Positions 16,332-24,499 of a stretch of DNA of 64,000 nt are shown in pieces. The number at the start of each line of letters is the position of its first letter. Positions within the stretch are counted from its first letter, which is position 1. Position numbers and translations under genes: made by a program. A model generated the notes under the pieces. It was not told the origin of the DNA. It ran no database searches and saw only the letters and a program-made list of their open reading frames with translations. The stretch comes from Compostibacter hankyongensis (GTDB lineage: Bacteria > Bacteroidota > Bacteroidia > Chitinophagales > Chitinophagaceae), in the NCBI RefSeq assembly GCF_039541075.1, contig NZ_BAABFN010000001.1, positions 930,001 to 994,000 on the forward strand, given 5' to 3'.

Positions 16332-17363
16332 GTGAGCAAACCTATACTTGTCATAAAATTCGGAACGGCGTCCATTACCCGCGAAAGCGGGGAGCTGGAT
16401 GAAGAGGTAATGTCGGACATTGCGCGGCAGGTAGCCGCTGTACACCCGCATTACCATGTGGTGCTGGTATCTTCCGGCGCGGTGGCGGCTGGAAAAAAGC
16501 ATCTCCGTCAGTATAACAATACGATCAGCGAACGGAAAGCGGCGGCGGCGATCGGGAATCCCCTGCTGCTGGGCCGGTATGCGAAATACTTTGCGCCTTA
16601 TGGCATTGCCATTGCACAAAGCCTTTGCGAGCGGCAGCATTTTTCGGACCGCAACCAGTTCCTTCAGCTGAAGAAAACCTATGAAGAGCTGTGGCGCAGC
16701 GGTATCATCCCTGTCGCCAACGAGAACGATGTGGTCAGCAGCCTGGAATTGAAGTTTTCGGACAATGACGAGCTGGCTACCCTCATTGCGGTAGGATTCG
16801 GAGCCTCTTTGCTGCTGTTCAGCACTTCCGTAGCGGGGCTGCTGGATAAGTCGGGGACGGTGATACCGCAGATCGACGCCATTGACGAATCCGTGCTTTC
16901 CCTGGCAGAAGGAAAGTCCGCGCCGGGACTGGGCGGGATGGTCTCCAAGCTGACCTTTACACGGCTGGCTACGCGTATGGGCATCCGGGTAGTGATCTTT
17001 GGCATCCGTACGCCGGACGGCATCCTGGAGGCCATAGAGGGCCGGACGGGAACGCTTTGTCAGCCCCAGCCCTGCAGTATGCCTGCCCGCAAAAAATGGC
17101 TGGCCAGCGGGAGCCTGGTTACCGGTCGCCTCCAGGTGGATGCCGGTGCGCAGCAGGCCATACGGCAGCGGCACAGCCTGCTGGCCGTAGGCGTACAGGC
17201 GGTACTGGAAAAATTTGAGCGGGGGGAGGTGTTTGAAATTGTAAACGAAGCGCAGCAGGTCATTGCCGTAGCGAGGGCGAAAATCGCCTCCGGCGTGCTC
17301 ACCGCAAAGACCAGCCGGCAGAATATAGAGATCGCCCACGCTGACGATATTGTTTTGTTGTAA
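16332..17363 (+). CDS. proB: Glutamate 5-kinase
   Basis: A 343-residue enzyme that phosphorylates glutamate, the first step of proline synthesis. The GTG at 16332 is chosen because it gives the family start S-K-P-I-L-V-I-K-F-G-T-A-S-I; an ATG 30 bases upstream lies inside the toxin gene. The kinase domain shows V-V-L-V-S-S-G-A-V-A-A-G near residues 46-57, P-V-A-N-E-N-D-V-V near 130-138, F-S-D-N-D-E-L-A-T near 144-152 and A-P-G-L-G-G-M-V-S-K-L near 196-206. The rest (from about 255) is a shortened C-terminal region that could hold a PUA domain. It is 24 bases before proA. With only two bases between toxin stop and proB, transcription from the toxin-antitoxin promoter may reach proBA. Confidence 0.93.
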   Translation: MSKPILVIKFGTASITRESGELDEEVMSDIARQVAAVHPHYHVVLVSSGAVAAGKKHLRQYNNTISERKAAAAIGNPLLLGRYAKYFAPYGIAIAQSLCERQHFSDRNQFLQLKKTYEELWRSGIIPVANENDVVSSLELKFSDNDELATLIAVGFGASLLLFSTSVAGLLDKSGTVIPQIDAIDESVLSLAEGKSAPGLGGMVSKLTFTRLATRMGIRVVIFGIRTPDGILEAIEGRTGTLCQPQPCSMPARKKWLASGSLVTGRLQVDAGAQQAIRQRHSLLAVGVQAVLEKFERGEVFEIVNEAQQVIAVARAKIASGVLTAKTSRQNIEIAHADDIVLL

Positions 17364-17386
17364 TACCGATTGAATAAAGTATACCT

Positions 17387-18637
17387 ATGGAGTCCATACA
17401 ATCCTTACTTGAAAAAGCGAAGCGCGCCACAACAGCCGCCCGTTCGCTTCCCGATCATAAAAAGCAGGAGCTGCTGCAGGAGCTGTCCGTCCGCCTGCTG
17501 AAAAACAGCGGAAACATCATTGCCGAAAACCGGAAGGATCTGGAGCGTATGGCGGATACGGACCCCAAAAAGGACCGGCTGCTGCTGAACGAAGCCCGGA
17601 TAAAGGAGCTGTCTGACAGCCTCCGGGATATTGCGGCGCTGCCGGATCCCGCGAACCAGCTGTTGCTGGAGCACAGGCTGGACAACGGCCTGCAGGTGCA
17701 GAAAAAAACGGTACCCCTGGGCGTGGTGGGCGTGATCTACGAATCCCGTCCCAATGTAACGGTAGATGTGGCTGCCCTGTGTATCCGGTCGGGCAATGTA
17801 TGTGTGCTGCGCGGCGGATCGGATGCCTTTTATACCAATACCTGCCTGGTGGCGCTTATTCGGGAAGTGCTCGAAGCATTTGACGTGGATAAGAACGTGG
17901 TACAGCTGCTGCCGACAGACCGTAACCTGGTCGGCGAGCTGCTGACCGCCTCGGATTATGTTGACATACTCATCCCCCGGGGATCGCAGCAGCTGATCGA
18001 TTTTGTGCGGGAAAATGCACGGGTGCCGGTGATCGAAACCGGTGCGGGGGTATGCCATACCTATGTAGAGCAGTCGGCCGACCTCGAATCGGCGGCAGCC
18101 ATTGTTACCAATGCCAAGGTATCCCGTCCCAGCGTGTGCAATGCGCTGGATACCGTGGTGGCGGACCGACAGATCGCAAAGCCCCTGATGGAGCTGCTGG
18201 CTCCCCTGCTGGCGGAGTATCAGGTGGAGATATTTGCGGACGAAACCGCTTTCGGCTTTCTCCGGGCATTGAATTATCCTTTTCTGCAGCATGCCGCCCC
18301 CGGCGATTTCGGGAAGGAATTCCTGGATCTCAAATGTTCCGTCAAGGTCGTGGAAAACATGGACGAAGCGCTGGAGCACATCAGCCGTTTTTCCTCCAAG
18401 CACTCCGAAGCTATCGTGACGGGCAATGCGGAGGCCGGAGAGCGCTTTTTGACCGCTGTAGACGCCGCTGCGGTATATGTAAATGCTTCCACCCGTTATA
18501 CGGATGGCGGCGTATTCGGACTGGGTGCGGAAATAGGCATCTCCACCCAGAAGCTGCATGCCCGCGGGCCCTTTGCCCTGGAAAAGCTGGTGACCGAGAA
18601 ATGGTTTGTGCGCGGCAGCGGCCAGGTGCGGAAATAG
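17387..18637 (+). CDS. proA: Glutamate-5-semialdehyde dehydrogenase (gamma-glutamyl phosphate reductase)
   Basis: A 416-residue NADPH-dependent enzyme of the aldehyde dehydrogenase superfamily, reducing gamma-glutamyl phosphate in proline synthesis. Landmarks: V-P-L-G-V-V-G-V-I-Y-E-S-R-P-N-V-T near residues 109-125, C-V-L-R-G-G-S-D-A near 139-147, the catalytic C251 in S-V-C-N-A-L-D-T, and Y-V-N-A-S-T-R-Y-T-D-G-G-V-F-G-L-G-A-E-I-G near the end (about 364-385). Length is normal for the family. It follows proB by 23 bases and is the last gene of that operon. A strong hairpin without a T-run lies after it. Confidence 0.96.
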   Translation: MESIQSLLEKAKRATTAARSLPDHKKQELLQELSVRLLKNSGNIIAENRKDLERMADTDPKKDRLLLNEARIKELSDSLRDIAALPDPANQLLLEHRLDNGLQVQKKTVPLGVVGVIYESRPNVTVDVAALCIRSGNVCVLRGGSDAFYTNTCLVALIREVLEAFDVDKNVVQLLPTDRNLVGELLTASDYVDILIPRGSQQLIDFVRENARVPVIETGAGVCHTYVEQSADLESAAAIVTNAKVSRPSVCNALDTVVADRQIAKPLMELLAPLLAEYQVEIFADETAFGFLRALNYPFLQHAAPGDFGKEFLDLKCSVKVVENMDEALEHISRFSSKHSEAIVTGNAEAGERFLTAVDAAAVYVNASTRYTDGGVFGLGAEIGISTQKLHARGPFALEKLVTEKWFVRGSGQVRK

Positions 18638-18648
18638 ACCTGGCCGGA

Positions 18649-18690
18649 GATGCCCGGCAGTAGTGCGGCTCCGCTGCGGCTGCCGGCATC
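18649..18690. other. Stable hairpin after proA
   Basis: GATGCC-c-GGCAG (18649-18660) pairs with CTGCC-GGCATC (18680-18690), giving an 11-bp stem with one bulge. The loop contains a further GCGG-ct-CCGC hairpin (18665-18674). No T-run follows, so it is not a classical terminator. CGGCTGCCGG occurs again at about 18700. Confidence 0.55.
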
Positions 18691-18735
18691 GAACCATAGC
18701 GGCTGCCGGAGTGTAATACCATAAATACCGATGTC

Positions 18736-19158
18736 ATGACGGTCACGGCACTCGAGGAAAAGTTAATGGATAAGCGGGTCGCTCCCACGGCCATGCGCCT
18801 GCTTGTGCTGGACTTCCTGCTGCAGCAGGAGACGGCGGTAAGCCTGGCCGATCTCGAGAAAAACATGGCCCATTCCGACCGGGTAACCCTTTACCGCACC
18901 CTCAAAACTTTTGAAGAAAAAGGACTGGCCCATCGCATTGAAGACGGCACGGGCACCGTCAAGTATGCGCTGTGCGATAAAAGCTGTGACGCCGGCCGGC
19001 ATCATGATCTCCATGTTCATTTTTATTGTAGCTGCTGCAGGGAAACCTTTTGTCTGCCCCGTTCGGGCATTCCCGCCGTGAAGCTTCCCCCCGGTTTCCG
19101 CGAAGAAGAGATCAGCCTCACTGTAAAGGGCATCTGTGCAAAATGCACCCAGGGATAA
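18736..19158 (+). CDS. Fur-family metal-responsive regulator
   Basis: A 140-residue regulator of the Fur superfamily. The N-terminal winged helix runs from about residue 5 to 85 with S-D-R-V-T-L-Y-R-T-L-K-T-F as recognition helix. The dimerisation part carries metal ligands: H-H-D-L-H-V-H-F-Y-C near residues 93-102, the Cys pair C-S-C-C-R-E-T-F-C, and C-A-K-C at the C-terminus (about 135-138). The cysteine pairs form the structural zinc site. Its neighbour is a Zn/Cd-type P-ATPase 45 bases downstream, so it probably senses zinc or a related metal, but which metal is inference. Upstream is proA. Confidence 0.88.
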   Translation: MTVTALEEKLMDKRVAPTAMRLLVLDFLLQQETAVSLADLEKNMAHSDRVTLYRTLKTFEEKGLAHRIEDGTGTVKYALCDKSCDAGRHHDLHVHFYCSCCRETFCLPRSGIPAVKLPPGFREEEISLTVKGICAKCTQG

Positions 19159-19160
19159 CA

Positions 19161-19197
19161 ATGCAATGCTGTTGCATGTCGTTGCCGGGTATCTTTG
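19161..19197 (+). promoter_or_regulatory. Promoter and inverted repeat before the P-type ATPase
   Basis: ATGCAA 19161-19166 and TTGCAT 19172-19177 form an inverted repeat with a 5-base spacer. TATCTTTG at 19190-19197 matches the -7 consensus and ends only six bases before the ATG at 19204. No well-spaced -33 was found. The inverted repeat is a candidate site for the Fur-type protein. Confidence 0.55.
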
Positions 19198-19203
19198 CGG
19201 GGT

Positions 19204-21075
19204 ATGAAAAAGTACCTGCTGATCAGTTTTTTGCTCTTGCTGGCGGGCATAGGCATGGATACCTTCCGGGAGCCGCTCTGGTTCAGGGGAGGAATACGGC
19301 TATGCTGGTATATCCTCGCTTATCTTCCGGTAGGGTTGCCGGTATTGTGGAAGGGGATAAAGCTGCTGGTAAAGGGCAATGTATTTACCGAGTTCTTTCT
19401 GATGAGCCTGGCCACGCTGGGCGCTTTTTATATCGGCAAATATCCGGAAGGCGTGGCGGTCATGCTTTTTTATACGGTGGGCGAGCTGTTCCAGGAAGGG
19501 GCGGTAGGCCGGGCCAAAAGAAGCATTCGTGCCCTGCTGGATATCCGGCCGGAAAGAGCGGCCGTTTTCCGCGACGGCCGTTTTGTGGAAACGGACCCCG
19601 CAGCTGTCCGTCCGGGCGAGCAGATACAGGTGAAAGCGGGAGAGCGGGTGCCGCTGGACGGCATGCTGCTCGATGACGAAGGGGTTTTCAATGCCGCGGC
19701 GCTGACGGGAGAAAGCCGGCCGGCCGTAGTGCGGAAAGAAGGGGCTGTGCTGGCCGGCATGATCAATGCCGGGAACGTCGTCAGGCTGAAGGTAACCCGT
19801 GTTTTTGACGACAGCGCGCTGGCCCGGATCCTGGCGCTGGTACAGGAGGCCACGGCCCGCAAGGCGAAAACAGAACAGTTTATCCGGAAATTCTCCCGTA
19901 TCTATACCCCGGTGGTGGTGGTGCTGGCGCTGCTGATTGTGCTGGTGCCTTTTCTTATTCATGTTTTTACCCCCGGTACGGCGGGAGCATTTGATTTTAA
20001 CAACTGGCTGTACCGCGCCCTGATCTTCCTGGTGATCTCCTGCCCCTGTGCGCTGGTCGTTTCCATACCGCTGGGTTACTTTGGCGGTATCGGCGCCGCT
20101 TCGCGCAACGGTATCCTGTTCAAAGGATCCAACTTCCTGGATATCATTACCCGTGTAAATACGGTGGTCATGGATAAGACCGGTACCCTCACCCAGGGCG
20201 TCTTTGCCGTGCAGCAGGTACAGGCGGAAGGAGTAGAGGAGACCGAGCTGATCCGGATGCTGGCTTCGCTGGAGCAGTCAAGTACGCATCCCGCAGCCAA
20301 AGCAATAGTGGCCTATGCAAAACAGCGGGGGATTGTGCCGGAGCAGCCGCAGGAGGTCCGGGAAATCAGCGGGCGGGGCATCGGCGGCATGGTGGGAAAC
20401 AAAAAAGTACTGGCCGGTAATATACAGCTGATGCGGGAAGCCGGTGTTTCCGGCATTCCGGATGATATGGAGCTAACGGAAACGGTCATATGCTGCTCTA
20501 TCGGGAGGAGATGGGCGGGCTATCTGACGGTAGCAGACCGCATAAAACCTGATGCCGCGGCGGCTGTTGCCGCATTACAGAAAAAGGGCATCGCGGTGGT
20601 GATGCTTTCCGGCGACCGGCAAGCGGTGGTCGATAAGGTGGCACGGGAGCTGGGCATCTCTGAAGCTTACGGCGGCCTCCTGCCCGAAGACAAGGTGCGG
20701 CAGCTGGAGATTATCCGGCAGCGACAGGGAAAGGCGGTAGCCTTTGTAGGCGACGGTATCAACGACGCTCCCGTGCTGGCCATGAGTGAGGTGGGTATCG
20801 CCATGGGCGGGCTCGGAAGCGATGTGGCCATTGAGACTGCCGATGTGATCATCCAGACGGATCATCCTTCCCGGATACCGCTGGCCATGGCTATCGGCCG
20901 CGCCACCCGGCGCATTGTCTGGCAGAACATTACGCTGGCCTTTGCCGTGAAGCTGGCCGTACTGGCCCTCGGCGCCGGCGGGCTTGCCACCATGTGGGAG
21001 GCCGTATTTGCCGATGTGGGCGTAGCCCTGCTGGCTATCCTGAACGCTATCCGGATACAGCACATGAAGGAGTAG
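19204..21075 (+). CDS. Heavy-metal P1B-type ATPase (Zn/Cd/Co-type exporter)
   Basis: A 623-residue cation-exporting P-type ATPase in the inner membrane. Transmembrane helices at the N-terminus lead to the actuator loop with A-A-L-T-G-E-S-R-P. The ion-binding motif is C-P-C at residues 280-282 followed by A-L-V-V-S-I-P-L-G-Y-F, a variant seen in Zn/Cd/Co/Pb pumps rather than copper pumps. Phosphorylation occurs at D324 in D-K-T-G-T-L-T, and the hinge is V-G-D-G-I-N-D-A-P-V. No N-terminal HMA domain or His-rich stretch is present. ATG 19204 is preferred over TTG 19195 because the -7 promoter element overlaps the latter. It is paired with the upstream Fur-type gene. Confidence 0.93.
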   Translation: MKKYLLISFLLLLAGIGMDTFREPLWFRGGIRLCWYILAYLPVGLPVLWKGIKLLVKGNVFTEFFLMSLATLGAFYIGKYPEGVAVMLFYTVGELFQEGAVGRAKRSIRALLDIRPERAAVFRDGRFVETDPAAVRPGEQIQVKAGERVPLDGMLLDDEGVFNAAALTGESRPAVVRKEGAVLAGMINAGNVVRLKVTRVFDDSALARILALVQEATARKAKTEQFIRKFSRIYTPVVVVLALLIVLVPFLIHVFTPGTAGAFDFNNWLYRALIFLVISCPCALVVSIPLGYFGGIGAASRNGILFKGSNFLDIITRVNTVVMDKTGTLTQGVFAVQQVQAEGVEETELIRMLASLEQSSTHPAAKAIVAYAKQRGIVPEQPQEVREISGRGIGGMVGNKKVLAGNIQLMREAGVSGIPDDMELTETVICCSIGRRWAGYLTVADRIKPDAAAAVAALQKKGIAVVMLSGDRQAVVDKVARELGISEAYGGLLPEDKVRQLEIIRQRQGKAVAFVGDGINDAPVLAMSEVGIAMGGLGSDVAIETADVIIQTDHPSRIPLAMAIGRATRRIVWQNITLAFAVKLAVLALGAGGLATMWEAVFADVGVALLAILNAIRIQHMKE

Positions 21076-21090
21076 CCGGATAGAGAGCGC

Positions 21091-21549
21091 TTAAGGGTTC
21101 AGCAATTGTTTTGCCGCGGTTATGCTGCTGTCCATGGAGGCGTTCAGCGTTTTTACCAGCTGCAGCTGCTCCTGTTCGTAGGCCGATTTCTCGTCGTCGG
21201 TTTTACCGGTCTGTTCGGTGTCATAACGCTGCATCCATCCGAACATGGCGGTATCGCAATAGTTCAGTGCCTGCGAAGCTTTTGCAAGCTGGAGAGTATC
21301 CTTTCCTGCTTTAACCCGGGCGACCTTTGCCTCGTTGAGCTCCTGCTCAAGCTGGCGCATCTGGGATATCTTGCTCATGGCTTTATCATGGATGTTCATG
21401 ATATCGGCCGACACGCTGTTTTGGGCGGCGTCATTTTTAGCGGCCGTATCCTCCAGGTTAGCGGCGTTGCGCGAGCCCGACGATTGACAGGCTGCCGCCG
21501 ATACAAGCATAGCTCCGGCCAGGAAGCCATGATAAAAAGTCCGTTTCAT
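21091..21549 (-). CDS. Uncharacterised helical lipoprotein
   Basis: A 152-residue lipoprotein of unknown function. The signal peptide ends in lipobox S-A-A-A-C with the lipidated Cys at about residue 21, and there is no Asp after it. The mature protein is mostly alpha-helical and Gln/Lys/Asp-rich, with a likely coiled coil from about residue 50 to 100 (H-D-K-A-M-S-K-I-S-Q-M-R-Q-L-E-Q-E-L). A second helix-rich stretch lies near the end. It is convergent with the P-ATPase gene, 15 bases apart. The + strand frame across the same bases has no such features and is rejected. Confidence 0.8.
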   Translation of the reverse strand: MKRTFYHGFLAGAMLVSAAACQSSGSRNAANLEDTAAKNDAAQNSVSADIMNIHDKAMSKISQMRQLEQELNEAKVARVKAGKDTLQLAKASQALNYCDTAMFGWMQRYDTEQTGKTDDEKSAYEQEQLQLVKTLNASMDSSITAAKQLLNP

Positions 21550-21629
21550 TTATGAACATTTACAGGTGAAGAACTGGGATCACTTGCAAAGTTCACGAAT
21601 TATTTACGATCCGCCAATCTGCGCTGCGG

Positions 21630-22985
21630 TCATTTTAGAATCAGCTCTACCACGGGAATGTCATAGGGGGGCTTCAGCTTCGGAACGGTCAGGGTCAGGT
21701 CGCCGCTATTGTCGTCTCCGTCTTTGAACAGCAGCTCGGAGTCGTCATTGAGAAACTGCGCATATTTTATCTTACCCTTGTAACCCGGCAGCAACAGCGA
21801 ACCGTTTTCCGGATAATCAAATAAAAACAGGTACAGCCGCCGGGTGTCGGGGTTATAGCTGAGCTTGGTGCCGGCGGGCGCCTTGAAGGTTTCCGGTGCG
21901 TAAGTGCAATGATAAATGGCCCGGTTGTTGGCATGCATCCAGTAAGCGAGGCTGTCCAGGGCGTTGTCGGCACGATAATCAAACTCGCCGCGGGCTGTGG
22001 GGCCGACGTTGAGGATGAGGTTGCCGCCGTTGGATACCGATGATATCAGCAGGTCCAGCAGCTGCCGGTGCGTTTTCCAGGAGGTCTCGTCGCGGTAGTA
22101 GCCCCAGGAGCCGGAAAAGGTCTGGCAGGTTTCCCAGGTCTTGCCGCGGTATTTTTCCAGCGTTTCGGGTTTTACCTGTTCGGGGGTTTCAAAATCGGCT
22201 CCGTCTGCATATTCACCCAGGTCGGCGCGGTTATCCACGATGATGCCCGGTTGCAGGCGGCGGACCATTTTCAGCAGCTCCACCGAACCCCAGTCGTCTT
22301 TTCCCTTGCCGAATTGACCGGGATAGGAAAAATCCAGCCACAGGATATCGATTTTGCCGTAATTGGTCATCAGCTCCCTGACCTGGTTGTGCAGGTATTC
22401 CCGGTATTTCGCCATGTCGCGGCCCTTGTTCAGCCGGGCATAGGCAGCGGAATCCTTTTCATCCTTCGGCCGGAGCGGGTGTACCCGGTCGATCGGGAAA
22501 TCGGGATGGTGCCAATCAATAAGCGAATAATAAAATCCCACCTTGATGCCTTCGGCGCGGAAGGCGTCTACAAACTCCCGGACCAGGTCGCGGTGCGCCT
22601 GGGTATTGGGCGCCTTATAGTCGGTGTACTTGCTGTCGAACAGACAGAAACCTTCGTGATGCTTGGAGGTGAGCACGGCATATTTCATACCGGCCGCTTT
22701 GGCTTTCCTGGCCCAGGCCTTGGGATCGAAATGATCGGGGTCGAATTCATCAAAATATTTCTGGTATTGCTCATTGCTGAGCCGCTCATGGTTTTTCACC
22801 CATTCGTGACGGGCCGCAAGCGAGTACAGGCCCCAGTGGATGAACATGCCGAAGCGGGCGTCTGTCCACCATTTCATCCGCTGCTGCTTCTGGGCGGCCG
22901 TTTCGTTGAAAAGCTTTTTGGTCTGCCCGTTTACCGATAAGGTCAGCAGACCGGCCAGCAGGGACAGGAGGATCGTTTTTTTCAT
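21630..22985 (-). CDS. Alpha-L-fucosidase, glycoside hydrolase family 29
   Basis: A 451-residue secreted glycosidase. A signal peptide of about 20 residues ends in V-N-G-Q. GH29 landmarks: W-W-T-D-A-R-F-G-M-F-I-H-W-G (about 39-52), A-V-L-T-S-K-H-H-E-G-F-C-L (about 103-115), Y-Y-S-L-I-D-W-H-H (about 152-160), and the nucleophile D218 in D-I-L-W-L-D-F. V-G-P-T-A-R-G-E follows, then a C-terminal beta domain. It releases fucose from plant, algal or animal glycans in the periplasm or outside. No SusC/SusD pair is in the window. Upstream (22986-23130) there is only weakly conserved promoter-like sequence. Confidence 0.94.
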   Translation of the reverse strand: MKKTILLSLLAGLLTLSVNGQTKKLFNETAAQKQQRMKWWTDARFGMFIHWGLYSLAARHEWVKNHERLSNEQYQKYFDEFDPDHFDPKAWARKAKAAGMKYAVLTSKHHEGFCLFDSKYTDYKAPNTQAHRDLVREFVDAFRAEGIKVGFYYSLIDWHHPDFPIDRVHPLRPKDEKDSAAYARLNKGRDMAKYREYLHNQVRELMTNYGKIDILWLDFSYPGQFGKGKDDWGSVELLKMVRRLQPGIIVDNRADLGEYADGADFETPEQVKPETLEKYRGKTWETCQTFSGSWGYYRDETSWKTHRQLLDLLISSVSNGGNLILNVGPTARGEFDYRADNALDSLAYWMHANNRAIYHCTYAPETFKAPAGTKLSYNPDTRRLYLFLFDYPENGSLLLPGYKGKIKYAQFLNDDSELLFKDGDDNSGDLTLTVPKLKPPYDIPVVELILK

Positions 22986-23130
22986 TATTGAGGTCTTATG
23001 GGTTCAGCATCTGGTTGTAATAAGTTGAAAGATAGTTAGAAAGGAGGAAGGCATTGTCCAATAAATTACCCGATATACGTACTATTTTAACCCGGCTCTG
23101 TACGAAAATTAATGCGGTGGGGCTGAATAA

Positions 23131-23160
23131 TTGAATAGTTAAGAAAATTCAGTATATTTG
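23131..23160 (+). promoter_or_regulatory. Promoter of the uncharacterised lipoprotein at 23183
   Basis: TTG at 23131-23133, 19 bases, then TATATTTG at 23153-23160, an exact Bacteroidota-type promoter. The start codon lies about 16 bases after the predicted transcription start. Confidence 0.75.
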
Positions 23161-23182
23161 AAATATTCTATTGCTTTTTGAA

Positions 23183-24493
23183 ATGTTGTTAAAATCCACC
23201 GTCATGAAGATGATCCTCTCTGCGGTCGATGGTTGGAAGCGGGTATGCCATCGTTCCCTCATTGCCCGGTGCCCGGGCTTTCTCCCGCTGATGCTGCTGG
23301 TTATATTGGCCGGCTGCCGGAAAGAAAAACACTCCTTCAGCCCGCCCGGGTCCCGGAGCACTGCGGAGGCGGCGCTGCGGCAGCAGAATGCCGCCCTCGA
23401 GGAGTTTGCGGAAATGCTGGCGGCAGGCCTGACCGACGCGTCCCTGCGCGCGTTGCTGCACGATGAGCTGGCCCGGAAATTTGACCGGGATTTCGATGTG
23501 CTGTATACCGCTTTCCGCCATAAAACAGCGGCGGGTATCTCCGCGCAGCAGCGTCTTGCCGCTGCGGCGGCTCAGCCGAACTTACGTCTGAAGACCGACG
23601 GCAGGGCTGCCCTGCAGGAGCGGCTGGACGACATTGCAGCTGTATTTCCCCTGCTGAACCTCTCGGTGCCGGTGCATTTTGAAAGATGGGATGCTGCGGA
23701 AAGTCCCTGGGTAGCGGTCTGCCCGCTGGACTTCCGGGAAGGGATAACCGGGAAGATAAAAACGTTTGACGCGGCAGGCAAAGTCCATTTCCTGAGGGCT
23801 GACACTCCTCCGGAGCGGCCGGTAGTGGTGGTCGGGATGAACGAACGGGTGCGGATACAGCCCGATGGCAGTTACCGTTTAAAAGCAGATTATCTGCCGG
23901 AAGCGGGTATGGATATTCAGGCTGCGCGGCGTGACGCCGTGGCTGTGGTGACGACGGCCTGCCCGGATTCCTTTCGCACGGACGGTACCTATGAAAGGCT
24001 GACCGGCATGTATTTCGGAGATCTTTCTCACTATGAATCCTGGGTGCAGGGTGCTCCGGAAATACATCTCCGTCTGATCGCCCCCAACAAGGACAATGAT
24101 TTCCGGAGTCTTACCATAGTGAAAGAGATCGATCATATGGAACCCCGCAAACGTAAAGACATCAACGAACGCTGGTGGTTCACCGACGTGGCCTTGCTGC
24201 CGTGGTACCGCGAGACCTATGGCAAGACGCTGATGCTGGACTTTACGGAAGACGATCCTTCACTTTTCTTTCATCCGCAGAAGATGACGGTGGGCGGAGG
24301 CTTCGATGTCAACGATGATCTGGATACCGACATGTCCCTTACCTTTGAGATATCCACGCAGGACGATCATATCGGCTCTGCGATCATCGACCAGCTCAAA
24401 TGTCCGCCCACGCATGCGCAGGACGGATCCTTCGGATTCCGCTTTTACGATGTGGGGCCGGACTTCTTCTTCAGGCTGGAAAGTTATGATTAG
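23183..24493 (+). CDS. Uncharacterised lipoprotein, about 436 residues
   Basis: Not recognised. The N-terminus has a long basic stretch, then a hydrophobic core ending in lipobox V-I-L-A-G-C (about residues 40-45), so it is probably a lipoprotein. The start is uncertain: ATG 23183 is used because it is the first after the promoter, with ATG 23204 as the alternative. The mature part begins with a helical Ala/Leu/Glu-rich region (about 65-150). A mixed alpha/beta part follows with P-V-V-V-V-G-M-N-E-R-V, and then G-A-P-E-I-H-L-R-L near the start of the last third. The C-terminal part is rich in Asp/Asn (D-V-N-D-D-L-D-T-D-M), perhaps ion-binding. It is convergent with rfbC, 6 bases apart. Confidence 0.75.
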   Translation: MLLKSTVMKMILSAVDGWKRVCHRSLIARCPGFLPLMLLVILAGCRKEKHSFSPPGSRSTAEAALRQQNAALEEFAEMLAAGLTDASLRALLHDELARKFDRDFDVLYTAFRHKTAAGISAQQRLAAAAAQPNLRLKTDGRAALQERLDDIAAVFPLLNLSVPVHFERWDAAESPWVAVCPLDFREGITGKIKTFDAAGKVHFLRADTPPERPVVVVGMNERVRIQPDGSYRLKADYLPEAGMDIQAARRDAVAVVTTACPDSFRTDGTYERLTGMYFGDLSHYESWVQGAPEIHLRLIAPNKDNDFRSLTIVKEIDHMEPRKRKDINERWWFTDVALLPWYRETYGKTLMLDFTEDDPSLFFHPQKMTVGGGFDVNDDLDTDMSLTFEISTQDDHIGSAIIDQLKCPPTHAQDGSFGFRFYDVGPDFFFRLESYD

Positions 24494-24499
24494 TGGGGT

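Noticed and set aside
17405..18697. A 430-codon minus-strand frame opposite proA
   Set aside because: proA has complete catalytic motifs on the + strand; the antisense frame is a bias product.
21106..21555. A + strand frame opposite the lipoprotein at 21091-21549
   Set aside because: The minus-strand frame has a clear signal peptide and lipobox, while this one has neither motif nor start context.
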